The position numbers and the translations under genes were made by a program. From Leptolyngbyaceae cyanobacterium HOT.MB2.61 (GTDB lineage: Bacteria > Cyanobacteriota > Cyanobacteriia > Leptolyngbyales > Leptolyngbyaceae), in assembly GCA_023511615.1 (NCBI GenBank), contig JAIMBL010000012.1:1-45792 (forward strand): 45,792 nucleotides of DNA. The letters run 5' to 3'. The notes beneath the pieces are model-generated. The model made no database searches. It saw nothing but the letters and a program-made list of their open reading frames with translations, and was not told the origin of the DNA. Positions 1 to 9,482 of the stretch are shown here, piece after piece; position 1 is the first letter of the stretch; every line of letters begins with the position of its first letter.

Positions 1-60
1 CAAGGGAGCAGGCATCTGGAATGGTAAGAAGGGATGAAGTTCTCACTATTTTATAAGTTT

Positions 61-279
61 CTATGGCAACTTACTTAAGACCTCTTTGATCTCATCAAGG
101 GTCAAACCTAATACTTTAGCACGAGTAATAAAGGCTAGCTGCTCTATGTCTGTCTCCTCGTACAAGCGGTAGCCTGATTCAGTTCTCTTGGGCTTTGGAA
201 TTAATCCAATGCGCTCATAGAAATATAGAGTTTGCGGATTGAGTCCCAGCTTGTGAGAGACTTCGCCAACTTGCAGCAT
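61..279 (-). CDS. MerR-family transcriptional regulator, short (probably C-terminally truncated)
   Basis: The 72-residue product is almost exactly a MerR DNA-binding domain: an N-terminal winged helix beginning MLQVGEVSHKLGL, the hallmark TLYFYERIGLIP segment, and the second helix-turn-helix ending GLTLDEIKEVL. MerR proteins bend and untwist promoters with over-long spacers to activate transcription. I chose the internal ATG at 277-279 because GGAGG lies 7 nt upstream (287-291) and the MerR fold begins there; a longer reading from 318 would run through the predicted -10 element. Family members are usually 110-150 residues with a C-terminal dimerisation helix and effector-binding part. Here the frame stops right after the DNA-binding domain, so the effector end is missing. 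It may be a recent truncation, a frameshift, or a genuine short regulator. The domain call is firm; function and effector are unknown. Confidence 0.75.
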   Translation of the reverse strand: MLQVGEVSHKLGLNPQTLYFYERIGLIPKPKRTESGYRLYEETDIEQLAFITRAKVLGLTLDEIKEVLSKLP

Positions 280-317
280 CCTAAATCCTCCACCGATGCA
301 GTTACCTGGATGCTCCA

Positions 318-349
318 AGAATAAACCTTATACCAAGGTACAAGGTCAA
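318..349 (-). promoter_or_regulatory. MerR-type promoter and operator with 20-bp spacer
   Basis: On the minus strand TTGACC (344-349) and TATTCT (318-323) are separated by 20 bp, the over-long spacing typical of MerR-activated promoters. The spacer contains a near-perfect 22-bp dyad (325-346) with arms ACCTTGTACC and GGTATAAGGT. It drives the adjacent merR-like gene, so autoregulation is inferred; no divergent target gene is visible on the other side. Confidence 0.6.
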
Positions 350-675
350 GCTGATTTTAGATTAAGTCTTGTATCGCCCAACTGATAACCTTGCGACTGC
401 GCCCTACCGACAACCCAGCAGTATAACAAACATTATCCCTATCCCACCTAAGAAAAATGATTTGCCCCCGAAAACTAACATATTGCGTAGTGCCCAAATC
501 ATAATGATTTTTGAGTTGTTAATGATGGTGGCTAGCGTCACTCATCATTACCTTGTTAGGTCTACCGATGAATGCAACTGACACAAGGTCAAAATTGGCA
601 TAACAAGGCATGAGATTTCATCAGGGGTTTCAGCCACTGATCTATTGCTTACTTCAGTGCTATTCATTTTGGGGT
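350..675. other. Intergenic region, no supported gene
   Basis: About 330 bases upstream of the MerR-type promoter. A 70-codon open frame on the plus strand (369-581) has no recognisable domain, no clear ribosome binding site and unusual composition, so I do not call it. I see no structured RNA or known repeat here. Confidence 0.4.
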
Positions 676-762
676 CTACTGGTATTCCGCCGAGAGAATT
701 TTGAGGGATCCTTGACCCCTCAAAATTCCCTTACCTATCAAATTTAATTTGACAGATCACTA
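676..762. mobile_element. MITE-like element, family A copy 1 (reverse orientation, degenerate)
   Basis: The reverse complement of this stretch aligns with the element at 7316-7417: both carry a CTGTCAAAT-type terminus, an internal hairpin of the TTTTGAGGG/CCCTCAAAA kind, and an opposite terminus around TTCCG. Terminal inverted repeats and flanking TA are consistent with a non-autonomous element mobilised by an IS630/Tc1-type transposase. The left end is degenerate and its boundary uncertain by several bases. The right end abuts the next element at a shared TA (761-762). Confidence 0.55.
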
Positions 763-863
763 GTACAGCAAAACAAAAGTTTTGTTGGGGGTTCAGGGGT
801 TTTACCCCTGCTTGGGGGCTTCGCCCCCAAACCCCATGTTGCAAAATTTAGTGTTTGCAACAC
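763..863. mobile_element. MITE-like element, family D, abutting the rbcS stop codon
   Basis: About 100 bp bounded by TA dinucleotides, with imperfect terminal inverted repeats (GTACAGCAAAAC on the left; GTGTTGCAAACA reading inward from the right). The interior contains nested palindromes: CAGGGGTTTTACCCCTG and GGGGGCTTCGCCCCC. It lies immediately after rbcS, so the internal hairpins may also serve as transcription terminator for the rbc operon. The palindromes resemble a GC-rich repeat near 39836-39890. No transposase is encoded. Confidence 0.5.
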
Positions 864-1210
864 TAGTAGCGGAAGGTGCTGCCACCCTGGTTGGGCTTGT
901 GAACGATGAAGCTCATCACCTGGCACTGCTTGATGTTGTCAAAAGCAACAACGCGGATGTAGCAGTGCCCATATTCCTGGCGACACTGTTGTACTTCGCT
1001 CAGCACCTCTTGAGGGCTGGAGCAATTGAACAAAGGCAGTTTCCACATCGTCCAGTAGTGGGTTTCTGCCGCAGAGTCTTCGTTAAATTCTATGCAAGGA
1101 ATATAGCCCTGGTCAATGGTGTACTGGATTTGTCGAGCGATTTGGGCATCACTCAGGGGTGGCAGATAGGAGAAGGTCTCGTAACGACGCTCTTTGGGTA
1201 ATGTCTTCAT
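863..1210 (-). CDS. rbcS: Ribulose bisphosphate carboxylase small chain
   Basis: Small subunit of form I RuBisCO; eight copies cap the L8 core in the carboxysome and stabilise the active holoenzyme for CO2 fixation in the Calvin cycle. The 115-residue product starts [19 protein letters not shown] and contains [11 protein letters not shown] and [14 protein letters not shown], which are diagnostic of the cyanobacterial small subunit. AGGA precedes the ATG. It is the last gene of the rbcL-rbcX-rbcS operon. The C-terminus after the conserved FIVHKP is a few residues longer than in common homologues and ends FRY. The TAG stop overlaps the first base of a MITE-like element, so the stop codon's third base appears to come from the insertion. 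Confidence 0.97.
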   Translation of the reverse strand: MKTLPKERRYETFSYLPPLSDAQIARQIQYTIDQGYIPCIEFNEDSAAETHYWTMWKLPLFNCSSPQEVLSEVQQCRQEYGHCYIRVVAFDNIKQCQVMSFIVHKPNQGGSTFRY

Positions 1211-1255
1211 AGGTTCCTCAAATGAATAGGGACTGCTGGGGATAGTTGTTGGCGC

Positions 1256-1301
1256 TGGTCATGCATCATTTGTTTACCTGACAACTAATGATTAATGACC
1301 A
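1256..1301 (-). repeat. Stem-loop in the rbcX-rbcS spacer
   Basis: Inverted repeat with 15-bp arms (1256-1270 and 1287-1301), two central mismatches and a 16-nt loop, roughly 45 nt upstream of the rbcS start. Position inside the operon suggests an mRNA processing or stability element; this role is inference. Confidence 0.5.
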
Positions 1302-1319
1302 GTGACTGACAACCAAGGA

Positions 1320-1709
1320 TTACTCTTCAGAACTAGATTCTTGTTCGGGATGTTTGCCAACTGATGTTGGATCAATTTGCGTCATGCGTTCCAGTTGCTG
1401 GGTGCGTTGTTGCAGATTCGCTTGTTGAATACCTGTCCGCAGCATTTCGGGAAGATAATCGGCAATTTCCTCTGCAATATGCTCTCGTACAGTTAGAAGG
1501 CGAAAAGCCAGCCGCTGTTCTTCTTGAAACAGAGCTTTCAAAAAGGCTTCCCCATCCTGAATACTGACCCGGTAGGAGAACTGGCGCAACCAGTAAGCTC
1601 GCTTCGGTTCAGTTTCATCTAACTGAGCCAGCACAACCCTTAACGCCTGATAGGTCATGTAACTGATCAGCGTTCTGGTTGTATCTTTGGCAATTTGCTT
1701 CAGATCCAT
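1320..1709 (-). CDS. rbcX: RuBisCO assembly chaperone RbcX
   Basis: RbcX is a homodimeric chaperone that binds the C-terminal tail of newly folded RbcL and promotes assembly of the L8 core before RbcS binds. The 129-residue protein starts MDLKQIAKDTTRTLISYMTYQALR and continues with YWLRQFS and GEAFLKALFQE, all typical of RbcX; the helical core is about residues 1-105 and the remaining polar tail is disordered-looking and variable in the family. It lies between rbcL (87-bp spacer, containing a stem-loop) and rbcS (109-bp spacer) on the same strand, the classic cyanobacterial order. The client motif EIKFEFE is present at the RbcL C-terminus encoded next door, consistent with a working pair. Confidence 0.95.
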   Translation of the reverse strand: MDLKQIAKDTTRTLISYMTYQALRVVLAQLDETEPKRAYWLRQFSYRVSIQDGEAFLKALFQEEQRLAFRLLTVREHIAEEIADYLPEMLRTGIQQANLQQRTQQLERMTQIDPTSVGKHPEQESSSEE

Positions 1710-1731
1710 GGAGTTTTAAGTTTTGAGTTTT

Positions 1732-1778
1732 GAGTTATGAGTTCTAAGTTTAATGACTTCACTCAAAACTCATAACTC
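1732..1778 (-). repeat. Stem-loop in the rbcL-rbcX spacer within a short AACTCA-type repeat
   Basis: Perfect 12-bp arms GAGTTATGAGTT (1732-1743) and AACTCATAACTC (1767-1778) with a 23-nt loop, inside low-complexity DNA made of reiterated GAGTTTT/AACTC words. A similar low-complexity patch lies between fabZ and lpxA. Lying downstream of rbcL, it could protect or process rbcL mRNA so that RbcL exceeds RbcX; that is inference. Confidence 0.5.
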
Positions 1779-1796
1779 CTGACTCTCAACTCCTCA

Positions 1797-3227
1797 TCAA
1801 ACGGTATCAACAGCCTCAAACTCGAACTTGATTTCCTTCCACAGTTCGCAAGCGGCAGCCAGTTCTGGGCTCCAACGAGCAGCTTCACGAATGATGTCGC
1901 CACCTTCACGCATCAGGTCACGACCTTCATTGCGGGCCTGGACGCAGGCTTCCAGGGCAACCCGGTTAGCAGTTGCGCCGGGGGCATTCCCCCAAGGGTG
2001 ACCCAGGGTGCCACCACCAAACTGAAGCACGGCATCATCACCGAAGATTTCTACCAGAGCGGGCATGTGCCAGACGTGGATACCACCGGAAGCAACTGCC
2101 ATCACACCAGGCATGGAAGCCCAATCCTGGGTGAAGTAGATACCACGGGAGCGGTCTTGCTCGATGTAGTTTTCACGCAATAGGTCGATAAATCCAAGGG
2201 TGATGTCTTTATCCCCTTCTAATTTACCGACGACAGTTCCGGTATGGATGTGGTCTCCTCCAGACATCCGCAAGCACTTGGCGAGAACGCGGAAGTGCAT
2301 GCCGTGGATCTTCTGACGATCAATCACGGCGTGCATTGCACGGTGAATGTGAAGCAGCAAACCATTGTCGCGGCACCACTTCGCCAGTGTGGTGTTGGCG
2401 GTGAAACCTGCTGTTAAATAGTCGTGCATGATGATGGGCATTTCGAGTTCTTTGGCAAACTCTGCCCGCTTCAGCATTTCTTCGCAGGTGGCAGCGGTGC
2501 AGTTCAGATAGTGACCTTTGATTTCGCCGGTTTCAGCCTGGGCTTTGTGAATAGCTTCTGCAACAAACAGGAAGCGATCGCGCCAGCGCATGAACGGCTG
2601 AGAGTTGATGTTCTCATCATCTTTGGTGAAGTCCAGACCACCTCGCAGACATTCGTAAACAGCACGACCGTAGTTCTTTGCCGATAGACCGAGTTTAGGT
2701 TTAATAGTGCAACCCAGCAGGGGACGACCATATTTGTTGAGTTTGTCCCGCTCAACCTGAATACCGTGGGGAGGCCCCTGGAAGGTCTTCAAATAAGCAA
2801 CAGGGATGCGCAGATCTTCCAGACGGAGCGCTTTGAGGGCTTTGAAACCAAACACGTTCCCCACGATGGAGGTGAGCATGTTGGTAACAGAACCTTCCTC
2901 AAACAGATCGAGTGGATAGGCAATGTAGGCAATGAACTGGTTGTCTTCACCAGGAACAGGTTCAATATCGTAGCAGCGACCCTTGTAGCGATCCAGGTCG
3001 GTCAACAGGTCGGTCCATACAGTTGTCCATGTCCCCGTTGAGGATTCCGCTGCTACGGCTGCACCTGCTTCTTCGTAAGGAACACCGGGTTGTGGCGTAA
3101 CACGGAATGCTGCCAAGATATCGGTGTCCTTGGGCGTGTAGTCGGGGGTATAGTAGGTCAGCCGATATTCCTTTACCCCTGCTTGATACCCGGCTTTAGT
3201 CTGGGTTTTGGTCTGAGCGTATGACAT
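1797..3227 (-). CDS. rbcL: Ribulose bisphosphate carboxylase large chain (form IB)
   Basis: Catalytic subunit of RuBisCO, carboxylating or oxygenating ribulose-1,5-bisphosphate. The 476-residue length is standard for cyanobacteria. The carbamylated lysine sits in [10 protein letters not shown] (Lys202), loop 6 is [12 protein letters not shown], the substrate-binding [11 protein letters not shown] and the catalytic HIHRAMH segment are intact, and the RbcX-recognised tail EIKFEFE is present. The closely spaced rbcX and rbcS follow on the same strand. The ATG at 3225-3227 is preceded by GGAAGGGAGA, a good ribosome binding site. Sequence features match the plant-like green type (IB), consistent with a beta-cyanobacterium. 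Nothing is abnormal in the protein. Confidence 0.99.
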   Translation of the reverse strand: MSYAQTKTQTKAGYQAGVKEYRLTYYTPDYTPKDTDILAAFRVTPQPGVPYEEAGAAVAAESSTGTWTTVWTDLLTDLDRYKGRCYDIEPVPGEDNQFIAYIAYPLDLFEEGSVTNMLTSIVGNVFGFKALKALRLEDLRIPVAYLKTFQGPPHGIQVERDKLNKYGRPLLGCTIKPKLGLSAKNYGRAVYECLRGGLDFTKDDENINSQPFMRWRDRFLFVAEAIHKAQAETGEIKGHYLNCTAATCEEMLKRAEFAKELEMPIIMHDYLTAGFTANTTLAKWCRDNGLLLHIHRAMHAVIDRQKIHGMHFRVLAKCLRMSGGDHIHTGTVVGKLEGDKDITLGFIDLLRENYIEQDRSRGIYFTQDWASMPGVMAVASGGIHVWHMPALVEIFGDDAVLQFGGGTLGHPWGNAPGATANRVALEACVQARNEGRDLMREGGDIIREAARWSPELAAACELWKEIKFEFEAVDTV

Positions 3228-3712
3228 ATCTCCCTTCCTAGTTAACGACGTGGCAAAATTTTCCCGATCGCATCGGCCAGAAATCCCTCGAATGGCTTTC
3301 CAAGAGAATTCTGGATTCTCGACAATAACCCTATGTCAATGGAGGTGAAGCTACTAAAGTTCAACCCTGGGATTCCAGGAAACCTGAAGTGAACTCTGTT
3401 GAGCTTTGTTCACCCTATGCGTAAGGACGAGCTCACACAAAATAATATCAGCAATTTAATAAGCATCGCTTTAGAGATTCTGTATACTTCAATAAACTAT
3501 GATTATAAATTGAAACCTTGAAGCATGGTTTTGTAAAGGAAAGCTTAAGAATGCAACGTTTGACAACGGGATTGGAGATTGAGGGTTGCTATCTGTAGTT
3601 CAAAGCCTCATACTGCCTGGCATCGCCTGAATTATTACGTTTCCCAATGCTTTTCGTTCATTGCAATAACCATTCCCGAATGGTGAAGTGCGAAAATCGC
3701 TAAAACAACTGG
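3228..3712 (-). promoter_or_regulatory. rbcL upstream region and leader
   Basis: A 485-bp space separates rbcL from the end of the preceding gene on the same strand. The best promoter candidate is a minus-strand TATAAT at 3502-3507, implying a 5' leader of over 250 nt; no convincing -35 box accompanies it. A TTCAAT/ATTGAA dyad (3488-3493 and 3509-3514) overlaps it and could bind a regulator such as the LysR protein RbcR, but I cannot match a defined consensus. The part nearest the upstream gene (3540-3712) shows nothing recognisable. Confidence 0.35.
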
Positions 3713-6700
3713 CTAAAACATTTGTTTGAGTTGTTCTGGCGTAAAGGGATTGTTGCCTTTTCTCAGGGCTTGAATCCATTGTTTGCGCTCTACTTTGGTG
3801 TTTTCCCAATCGGGAGAATTTTCTTCTGTTGCATCCAGCCAGTCAATAAAGGCTTGAAAATCGGCGATCGCCCCCTGAAAGTCTCCCAGTTGGGCTCTGA
3901 CTACCCCGCGACTGTCCCGGTTATTGGCATTTTTAGGATCTAATGCAACGGCTCTTTCGCAGGCAGCGAGAACTTCTGTGGTGTAGCCTTTCAATGCTCC
4001 AAACCAGCACAGGTTATTCCAGGAGTCCGCAGAAATGCTGACTTGCGGATCCAGGGTTTGGGCTCTGGTAAAGGTCGTCAATGCCTGTTCAATTTCGTGT
4101 TTGGCCGTTAGCCTTTCTGCTTCCTGAACGAGGGCGATCGCGGCACTTTGTTTTGCCTTCGCTACCGGGTCAAAGCCCAGGTTGGGATGAAGCTTTAGTG
4201 CCCTGCGAAACTCTGCGGTGGCTTCTTTCAGTTTGCTCTTTGCTGCCAGTTCTTCACCCCTTTCCAGGGGAAGGGTGGCTGCAATCTGCTGGGCTTTGAG
4301 TTTGGGGTCAAAGTTCAAACCTGGATTTTGCTTAAGCGCCTGCTGAAAGCGAGCAGTGGCAGTGTCAATATCCCCTGTTCTGGCTAGCTCTTCGCCCTCG
4401 GCCATCCAGTCTCGTTCAACGCCGTTACAGAGCTGGCGATCGCCTTCACGCACGCTAGGGTTATGGGTCAAGAAATGTCTTAACCAATGGCAACTATGGG
4501 TCAAAACCGTATCAAAATCAAGGCTCCATAAAATGGCTGTGGCATCTTCACTAGAAGTTGCCAGCATGTTGCTATCAGGACTGAAACTCAGGCCAACCAC
4601 CGAATTGTGATGACCTTTCAAAGTTGCCATTTCCTGGCCTTCCAGACTCCAGAGCTTCACAGAGCCATCGCCGCTACCAGAAGCGATCATTTTGCCATCG
4701 GGGCTAAAGGTAATGCTGCTCACCCCACTGGTGTGACCCTGAAATGTTTTGAGTTCTTCTCCCTTGAGATTCCACAGCTTTACCGTCTTGTCTACACTGA
4801 CAGAGGCAATCTGTTTGCCATCGGGGCTGAAACTGGCAGCCAGCACTTCGGCTGTATGTCCCTTTAAGGTAGCCAGAAGTTGACCGGAGCGGTTCCATAG
4901 CTTGATAGTGCTATCCTGGCTGGGGGTTGCGATCGTCTGCCCATCTGGACTGAAACTGATTCGACGCACTCTGGCCTGATGCCCTTTAAGGCTGGCAAGC
5001 AGCTTTCCATCCAGATTCCAAACCCGCACCGTGCCATTTTCTCTGCCTACAGCAAAGATTTGTCCATCGGGGCTAAAACTAATAAATCGGCTCTCAATGT
5101 TGCTTGCTCCTGCTGTCTTCAACGATTGCCCCAACCGATTCCACAGTTTAATTTTGCCGTCCAGGCTGGCAGAAAAGAGGGTTTGTCCATCCGGGCTGAA
5201 ACTGATTGATTCAATATTGCCACTATGCCCCCTTAGAGTTTGGAGATAGGTTCCCTCCAAACTCCAAAATTTAATCGTCTGGTCAAAACTGGCTGTGACA
5301 ACAAGTTGGTGATCCGGGCTGAAGCGCACATCTCTCACTATGCCATTGTGTTTCAGGACGGGGCGCTCCCGGTTCCAAAGCCGGATGGTGTTATCCCGGC
5401 TGCCGAGGGCGATATTCTGTCCATCGGGGCTGAGGCTGATACTTGACACAGGCGTAAAAAAAGTGCCCAGAGTTTCCAATTCTTTCCCTTCTAAGTTCCA
5501 GCGCTTTACTGTTCTGTCGTTGCTGGCAGAAATCAATTCCTGGCTATCGGGACTGAAAGCCAATCCCCAAATCGGACGGTCATGCCCTTTAATGGTTTGG
5601 AGTTCCTTGCCATCCAGGTTCCAGAGTTTGATAACGCCATCAACGTCTGCTGAAGCGATGAGTTTACCATCGGGGCTAAACACGGCTCGTTTAACGTATT
5701 CGCGATGACTACTCAAAGTTGCCCGCAGTTCACCCGAACGGCTCCACAGTTTAATGGTTTTGTCGTCCCCACAGGAAACAATCTGGGTGCCATCTGGACT
5801 AAAGCTGGCATTTAAGGCACTTCCGGGGTGAGTGGCATCCAGTCGTTTCAGTTCTTTGCCCTCCAGGTTCCAGATCCGGATGGTACTGTCTTCTCCAGTA
5901 GAAATCAGTTGCCGACCATCCGGGCTGAAATTGACACTGTAGATTTCACCCGTATGCCCTTTCAGAGTTTGGAGTTCCTTCCCCTCCTGGCTCCAGAGCT
6001 TGATGGTTTTATCAAAACTGCCTGTTGCAATCAGTTTGTTATCAGGGCTAAAGCTCACCCAATCGACGGGCTTGGTATGACCTCGAAGGGTAGCCAGTTC
6101 TTTACCTTCCAGATTCCACAGTTTTACTGTGGTGTCTCTGCTGGCCGAGGCAATGGTTTTCCCATCCGGGCTGAAGGCAAGATGCCAGACCTGATCTTGA
6201 TGCCCTTCAAACCGATTGCGTTCCCGCATCTGGTTCAGTGCCTGTTGCAGAGCGGCAATGACCCGCAATTTGGTTTCACGGCTGACCCCTTCAATCTGCT
6301 GAAGCTTGCGGGCGGCTCGCAGGCCCTGCATCAAACCTTCCAACCCCTGATTTGAGCTTAAGAAAGCTTCGGCAGAGGTGCTGAGGGTATCAATCTGGCT
6401 GAGTTCAATTTCTTTGCGACGGGCTTCGGCGGTTTGATATTGGATAAAGGCGAGGAGCCCCAACCCAGTGGCCGCAATGAGTGCTGCTGTAACGGCTCCC
6501 AGCCACACCCGCTGCTGCCGGATTTCCTGCTTCTGGCGTTGAATTTCGGCTTCCTGGCGATCGCTCTCTGCCTTGCGGCTGGCATTAATGTAATCCCGTT
6601 GAATCTGGGTTGATCGCGGTTCTTTCTCTGCGCTCTGGGTAATCCATTGAATCACTGATTCCAGTTCGCTACCACGCAACAGCAGGTCAGAGTTCCGGCT

Positions 6701-7153
6701 TTTATGCTCCCACTCGATCGCCCTGACCAAAATGCGGGTGTGCTGTTTAACGTGGTCTAAGTCCGTGGCGATCGCCTCTAACAGCGAACGAAATGCTGAA
6801 TCAAAGTCATCGTTTTCCTGAAAAAAGAGCCAGTTGTGCTTCCTGAGAGAGGGATGGACCTGCTCCGTTTTGAAATCATCCCGCCGCACAATGGGCACCA
6901 GCCGCTTGTTATTTTTAACCGCATGCTCAATTTCCCGATAGCAGACTTTTGAAGCAACAGAGTCTGCACTGAGAACAAAGACAAACGTATCGGCTGACTC
7001 AATGCCGCGTTCAATCTCCTGCCACCAATCTGCGGTGAGGGGAATATCCTGCCAATCAACCCAGGCTTCGCGGTTGTGGTTGGCTAAGGCAGTATGGAGA
7101 GTTTTAACAAAATCCTTGTCCTTTCGAGAGTAGGAAATGAAGACATCAGTCAT
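3713..7153 (-). CDS. TIR domain - transmembrane - 14x WD40 - TPR protein
   Basis: A 1146-residue multidomain protein. Residues 1-130 form a TIR domain beginning DVFISYSRKDKDF; the segment SKVCYREIEHA places Glu74 where catalytic Glu sits in NAD-cleaving TIR domains, so NADase activity is plausible but unproven. A charged coiled coil (about 175-215) precedes one hydrophobic segment (about 216-239), predicting a membrane anchor. From about residue 313 I count 14 WD40 repeats, each with FSPDG and a (V/I)KLWN end, enough for two seven-bladed propellers. The last 230 residues are helical TPR-like repeats (for example ARFQQALKQNPGL). The gene stands alone with large flanking spacers. Such TIR-WD40 proteins recur in cyanobacteria as signalling or defence candidates; the actual role is unknown. 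The start codon at the conserved TIR beginning is secure. Confidence 0.9.
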   Translation of the reverse strand: MTDVFISYSRKDKDFVKTLHTALANHNREAWVDWQDIPLTADWWQEIERGIESADTFVFVLSADSVASKVCYREIEHAVKNNKRLVPIVRRDDFKTEQVHPSLRKHNWLFFQENDDFDSAFRSLLEAIATDLDHVKQHTRILVRAIEWEHKSRNSDLLLRGSELESVIQWITQSAEKEPRSTQIQRDYINASRKAESDRQEAEIQRQKQEIRQQRVWLGAVTAALIAATGLGLLAFIQYQTAEARRKEIELSQIDTLSTSAEAFLSSNQGLEGLMQGLRAARKLQQIEGVSRETKLRVIAALQQALNQMRERNRFEGHQDQVWHLAFSPDGKTIASASRDTTVKLWNLEGKELATLRGHTKPVDWVSFSPDNKLIATGSFDKTIKLWSQEGKELQTLKGHTGEIYSVNFSPDGRQLISTGEDSTIRIWNLEGKELKRLDATHPGSALNASFSPDGTQIVSCGDDKTIKLWSRSGELRATLSSHREYVKRAVFSPDGKLIASADVDGVIKLWNLDGKELQTIKGHDRPIWGLAFSPDSQELISASNDRTVKRWNLEGKELETLGTFFTPVSSISLSPDGQNIALGSRDNTIRLWNRERPVLKHNGIVRDVRFSPDHQLVVTASFDQTIKFWSLEGTYLQTLRGHSGNIESISFSPDGQTLFSASLDGKIKLWNRLGQSLKTAGASNIESRFISFSPDGQIFAVGRENGTVRVWNLDGKLLASLKGHQARVRRISFSPDGQTIATPSQDSTIKLWNRSGQLLATLKGHTAEVLAASFSPDGKQIASVSVDKTVKLWNLKGEELKTFQGHTSGVSSITFSPDGKMIASGSGDGSVKLWSLEGQEMATLKGHHNSVVGLSFSPDSNMLATSSEDATAILWSLDFDTVLTHSCHWLRHFLTHNPSVREGDRQLCNGVERDWMAEGEELARTGDIDTATARFQQALKQNPGLNFDPKLKAQQIAATLPLERGEELAAKSKLKEATAEFRRALKLHPNLGFDPVAKAKQSAAIALVQEAERLTAKHEIEQALTTFTRAQTLDPQVSISADSWNNLCWFGALKGYTTEVLAACERAVALDPKNANNRDSRGVVRAQLGDFQGAIADFQAFIDWLDATEENSPDWENTKVERKQWIQALRKGNNPFTPEQLKQMF

Positions 7154-7282
7154 GCCTGGTTCTTCAGTGAGGGAGCAATCAGTTTCACTGTACCAGGGCT
7201 TCTGGGCAACTGCCGTTACCCTTTGAGGTTAATTTATAACAGGAGGTAAGGTCAGTTATTAGTTGTTGGTTGTTAGTTGCAA

Positions 7283-7488
7283 GTTTCAAATGCATAAACC
7301 ACACTTCAGCCCCTAGTACTCTGTCAAATCAAATTTGACGAGTAGCGAATGCCCAGGGAGTTAATGGAGGTTAATTTTGAGGGTCTGCGACCCGTCAAAA
7401 TTTCCCTGACGGAACACTAGCCCCTAACCCCTTAAAGCCAGCTTCTGGCCCCTCAAAGTATGGCTAACTCAACTGAAAACCCCTGTAT
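7283..7488. repeat. Palindromic repeat family B copy 1, interrupted by a MITE
   Basis: The two halves (7283-7315 and 7418-7488) together match repeats at 24333-24400, 35694-35792 (reverse orientation) and 39902-39983: TTTCAAATGCATAAACCACACTTCAG-type left part and a right part reading AAAGTATGGCTAACTCAACTGAAAACCCCTGT. The core can fold, with CCACACTT pairing to AAGTGTGG in the best-preserved copy. The MITE at 7316-7417 splits this copy. Confidence 0.7.
7316..7417. mobile_element. MITE-like element, family A copy 2, with TA target duplication
   Basis: A 102-bp element flanked by TA (7314-7315 and 7418-7419). Terminal inverted repeats are GTACTCTGTCA and, from the other end, GTGTTCCGTCA. The interior has a TTTTGAGGGTC/GACCCGTCAAAA hairpin. 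Removing the element plus one TA restores the core of repeat family B as it appears at 39902-39983, which gives strong internal evidence for transposition into a TA site, as in IS630/Tc1-mariner elements. It has no coding capacity. Confidence 0.75.
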
Positions 7489-7594
7489 AAGTAAGGGGTG
7501 AGGTGAAAACTCAAAACTTATCCACTCATCTCCCCTCCTCTCCACTCCCCATCTCCCCATCCCCCTACTGCCCACTCCCCATCCCCTTTTTTAC

Positions 7595-9091
<1,497 letters not shown>

Positions 9092-9247
9092 TGTGTGTCA
9101 TCATATCACTCCTGGAGAAGGCCAGGGAGCGAGTTCTAAAAAGTTGACTTACAGGGTTTCTCAGTCGGATTAGCCACATTCTTCAGGGGGCCAGGGATAA
9201 GGGGCGAGGGATGAGCCTTCCGCCTTCTTCATTTGAGTTCGACTTCA
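9092..9247. other. Spacer between thiC riboswitch and the PCP-reductase-like gene
   Basis: The thiC promoter must lie here on the minus strand, but no clear -10/-35 pair stands out. I see no gene or repeat. Confidence 0.3.
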
Positions 9248-9433
9248 CTACTGACCAAACTCAGAACGGGCCTGATCGACAATCTCGGCAGTAACAACGT
9301 CCAGATCTGCTGCCCGTGCCAGATGTTCAATCCGCTGGCGTGCCTGCGATCGCACAAAAAAGGGAATATTTTTAAGTTTATTTTTTGCTTCAGGAGTCCA
9401 CTTAAGTCCGCCTGCCATGTCAAAGTCAGCCAT
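9248..9433 (-). CDS. Small PCP-reductase-domain protein
   Basis: A 61-residue protein whose core [31 protein letters not shown] matches the C-terminal domain found on the BchB/ChlB subunit of light-independent protochlorophyllide reductase (PCP_red family); W-T-P-E-A, an F-V-R turn and an R-x-x-I/V-E motif are characteristic. Cyanobacteria encode free-standing versions of about this size. The domain helps close the substrate cavity in ChlB, but the role of solo proteins is not established, so a function in chlorophyll synthesis is only suggested. ATG at 9431-9433 is the longest start; an alternative ATG five codons later is possible. It is divergent from the next gene, with only 49 bp between the two starts. 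Confidence 0.75.
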   Translation of the reverse strand: MADFDMAGGLKWTPEAKNKLKNIPFFVRSQARQRIEHLARAADLDVVTAEIVDQARSEFGQ

Positions 9434-9482
9434 CGCTATTTAAAGTGTGAGATTAGACTTCATTCTACCGAAGGTCGTAACC

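Noticed and set aside
369-581. 70-codon plus-strand open frame
   Set aside because: No ribosome binding site, no recognisable family, unusual composition.
782-1201. 139-codon plus-strand open frame opposite rbcS
   Set aside because: Antisense shadow of rbcS and of the MITE palindromes.
3420-3530. NtcA (GTA-N8-TAC) site upstream of rbcL
   Set aside because: GTATAC is present but the N8 spacing is not; no supported match.
4081-6355. Several plus-strand open frames of 70-175 codons opposite the TIR-WD40-TPR gene
   Set aside because: They mirror the repeated WD40 codons on the other strand and have no family resemblance; the minus-strand frame is continuous and clearly coding.
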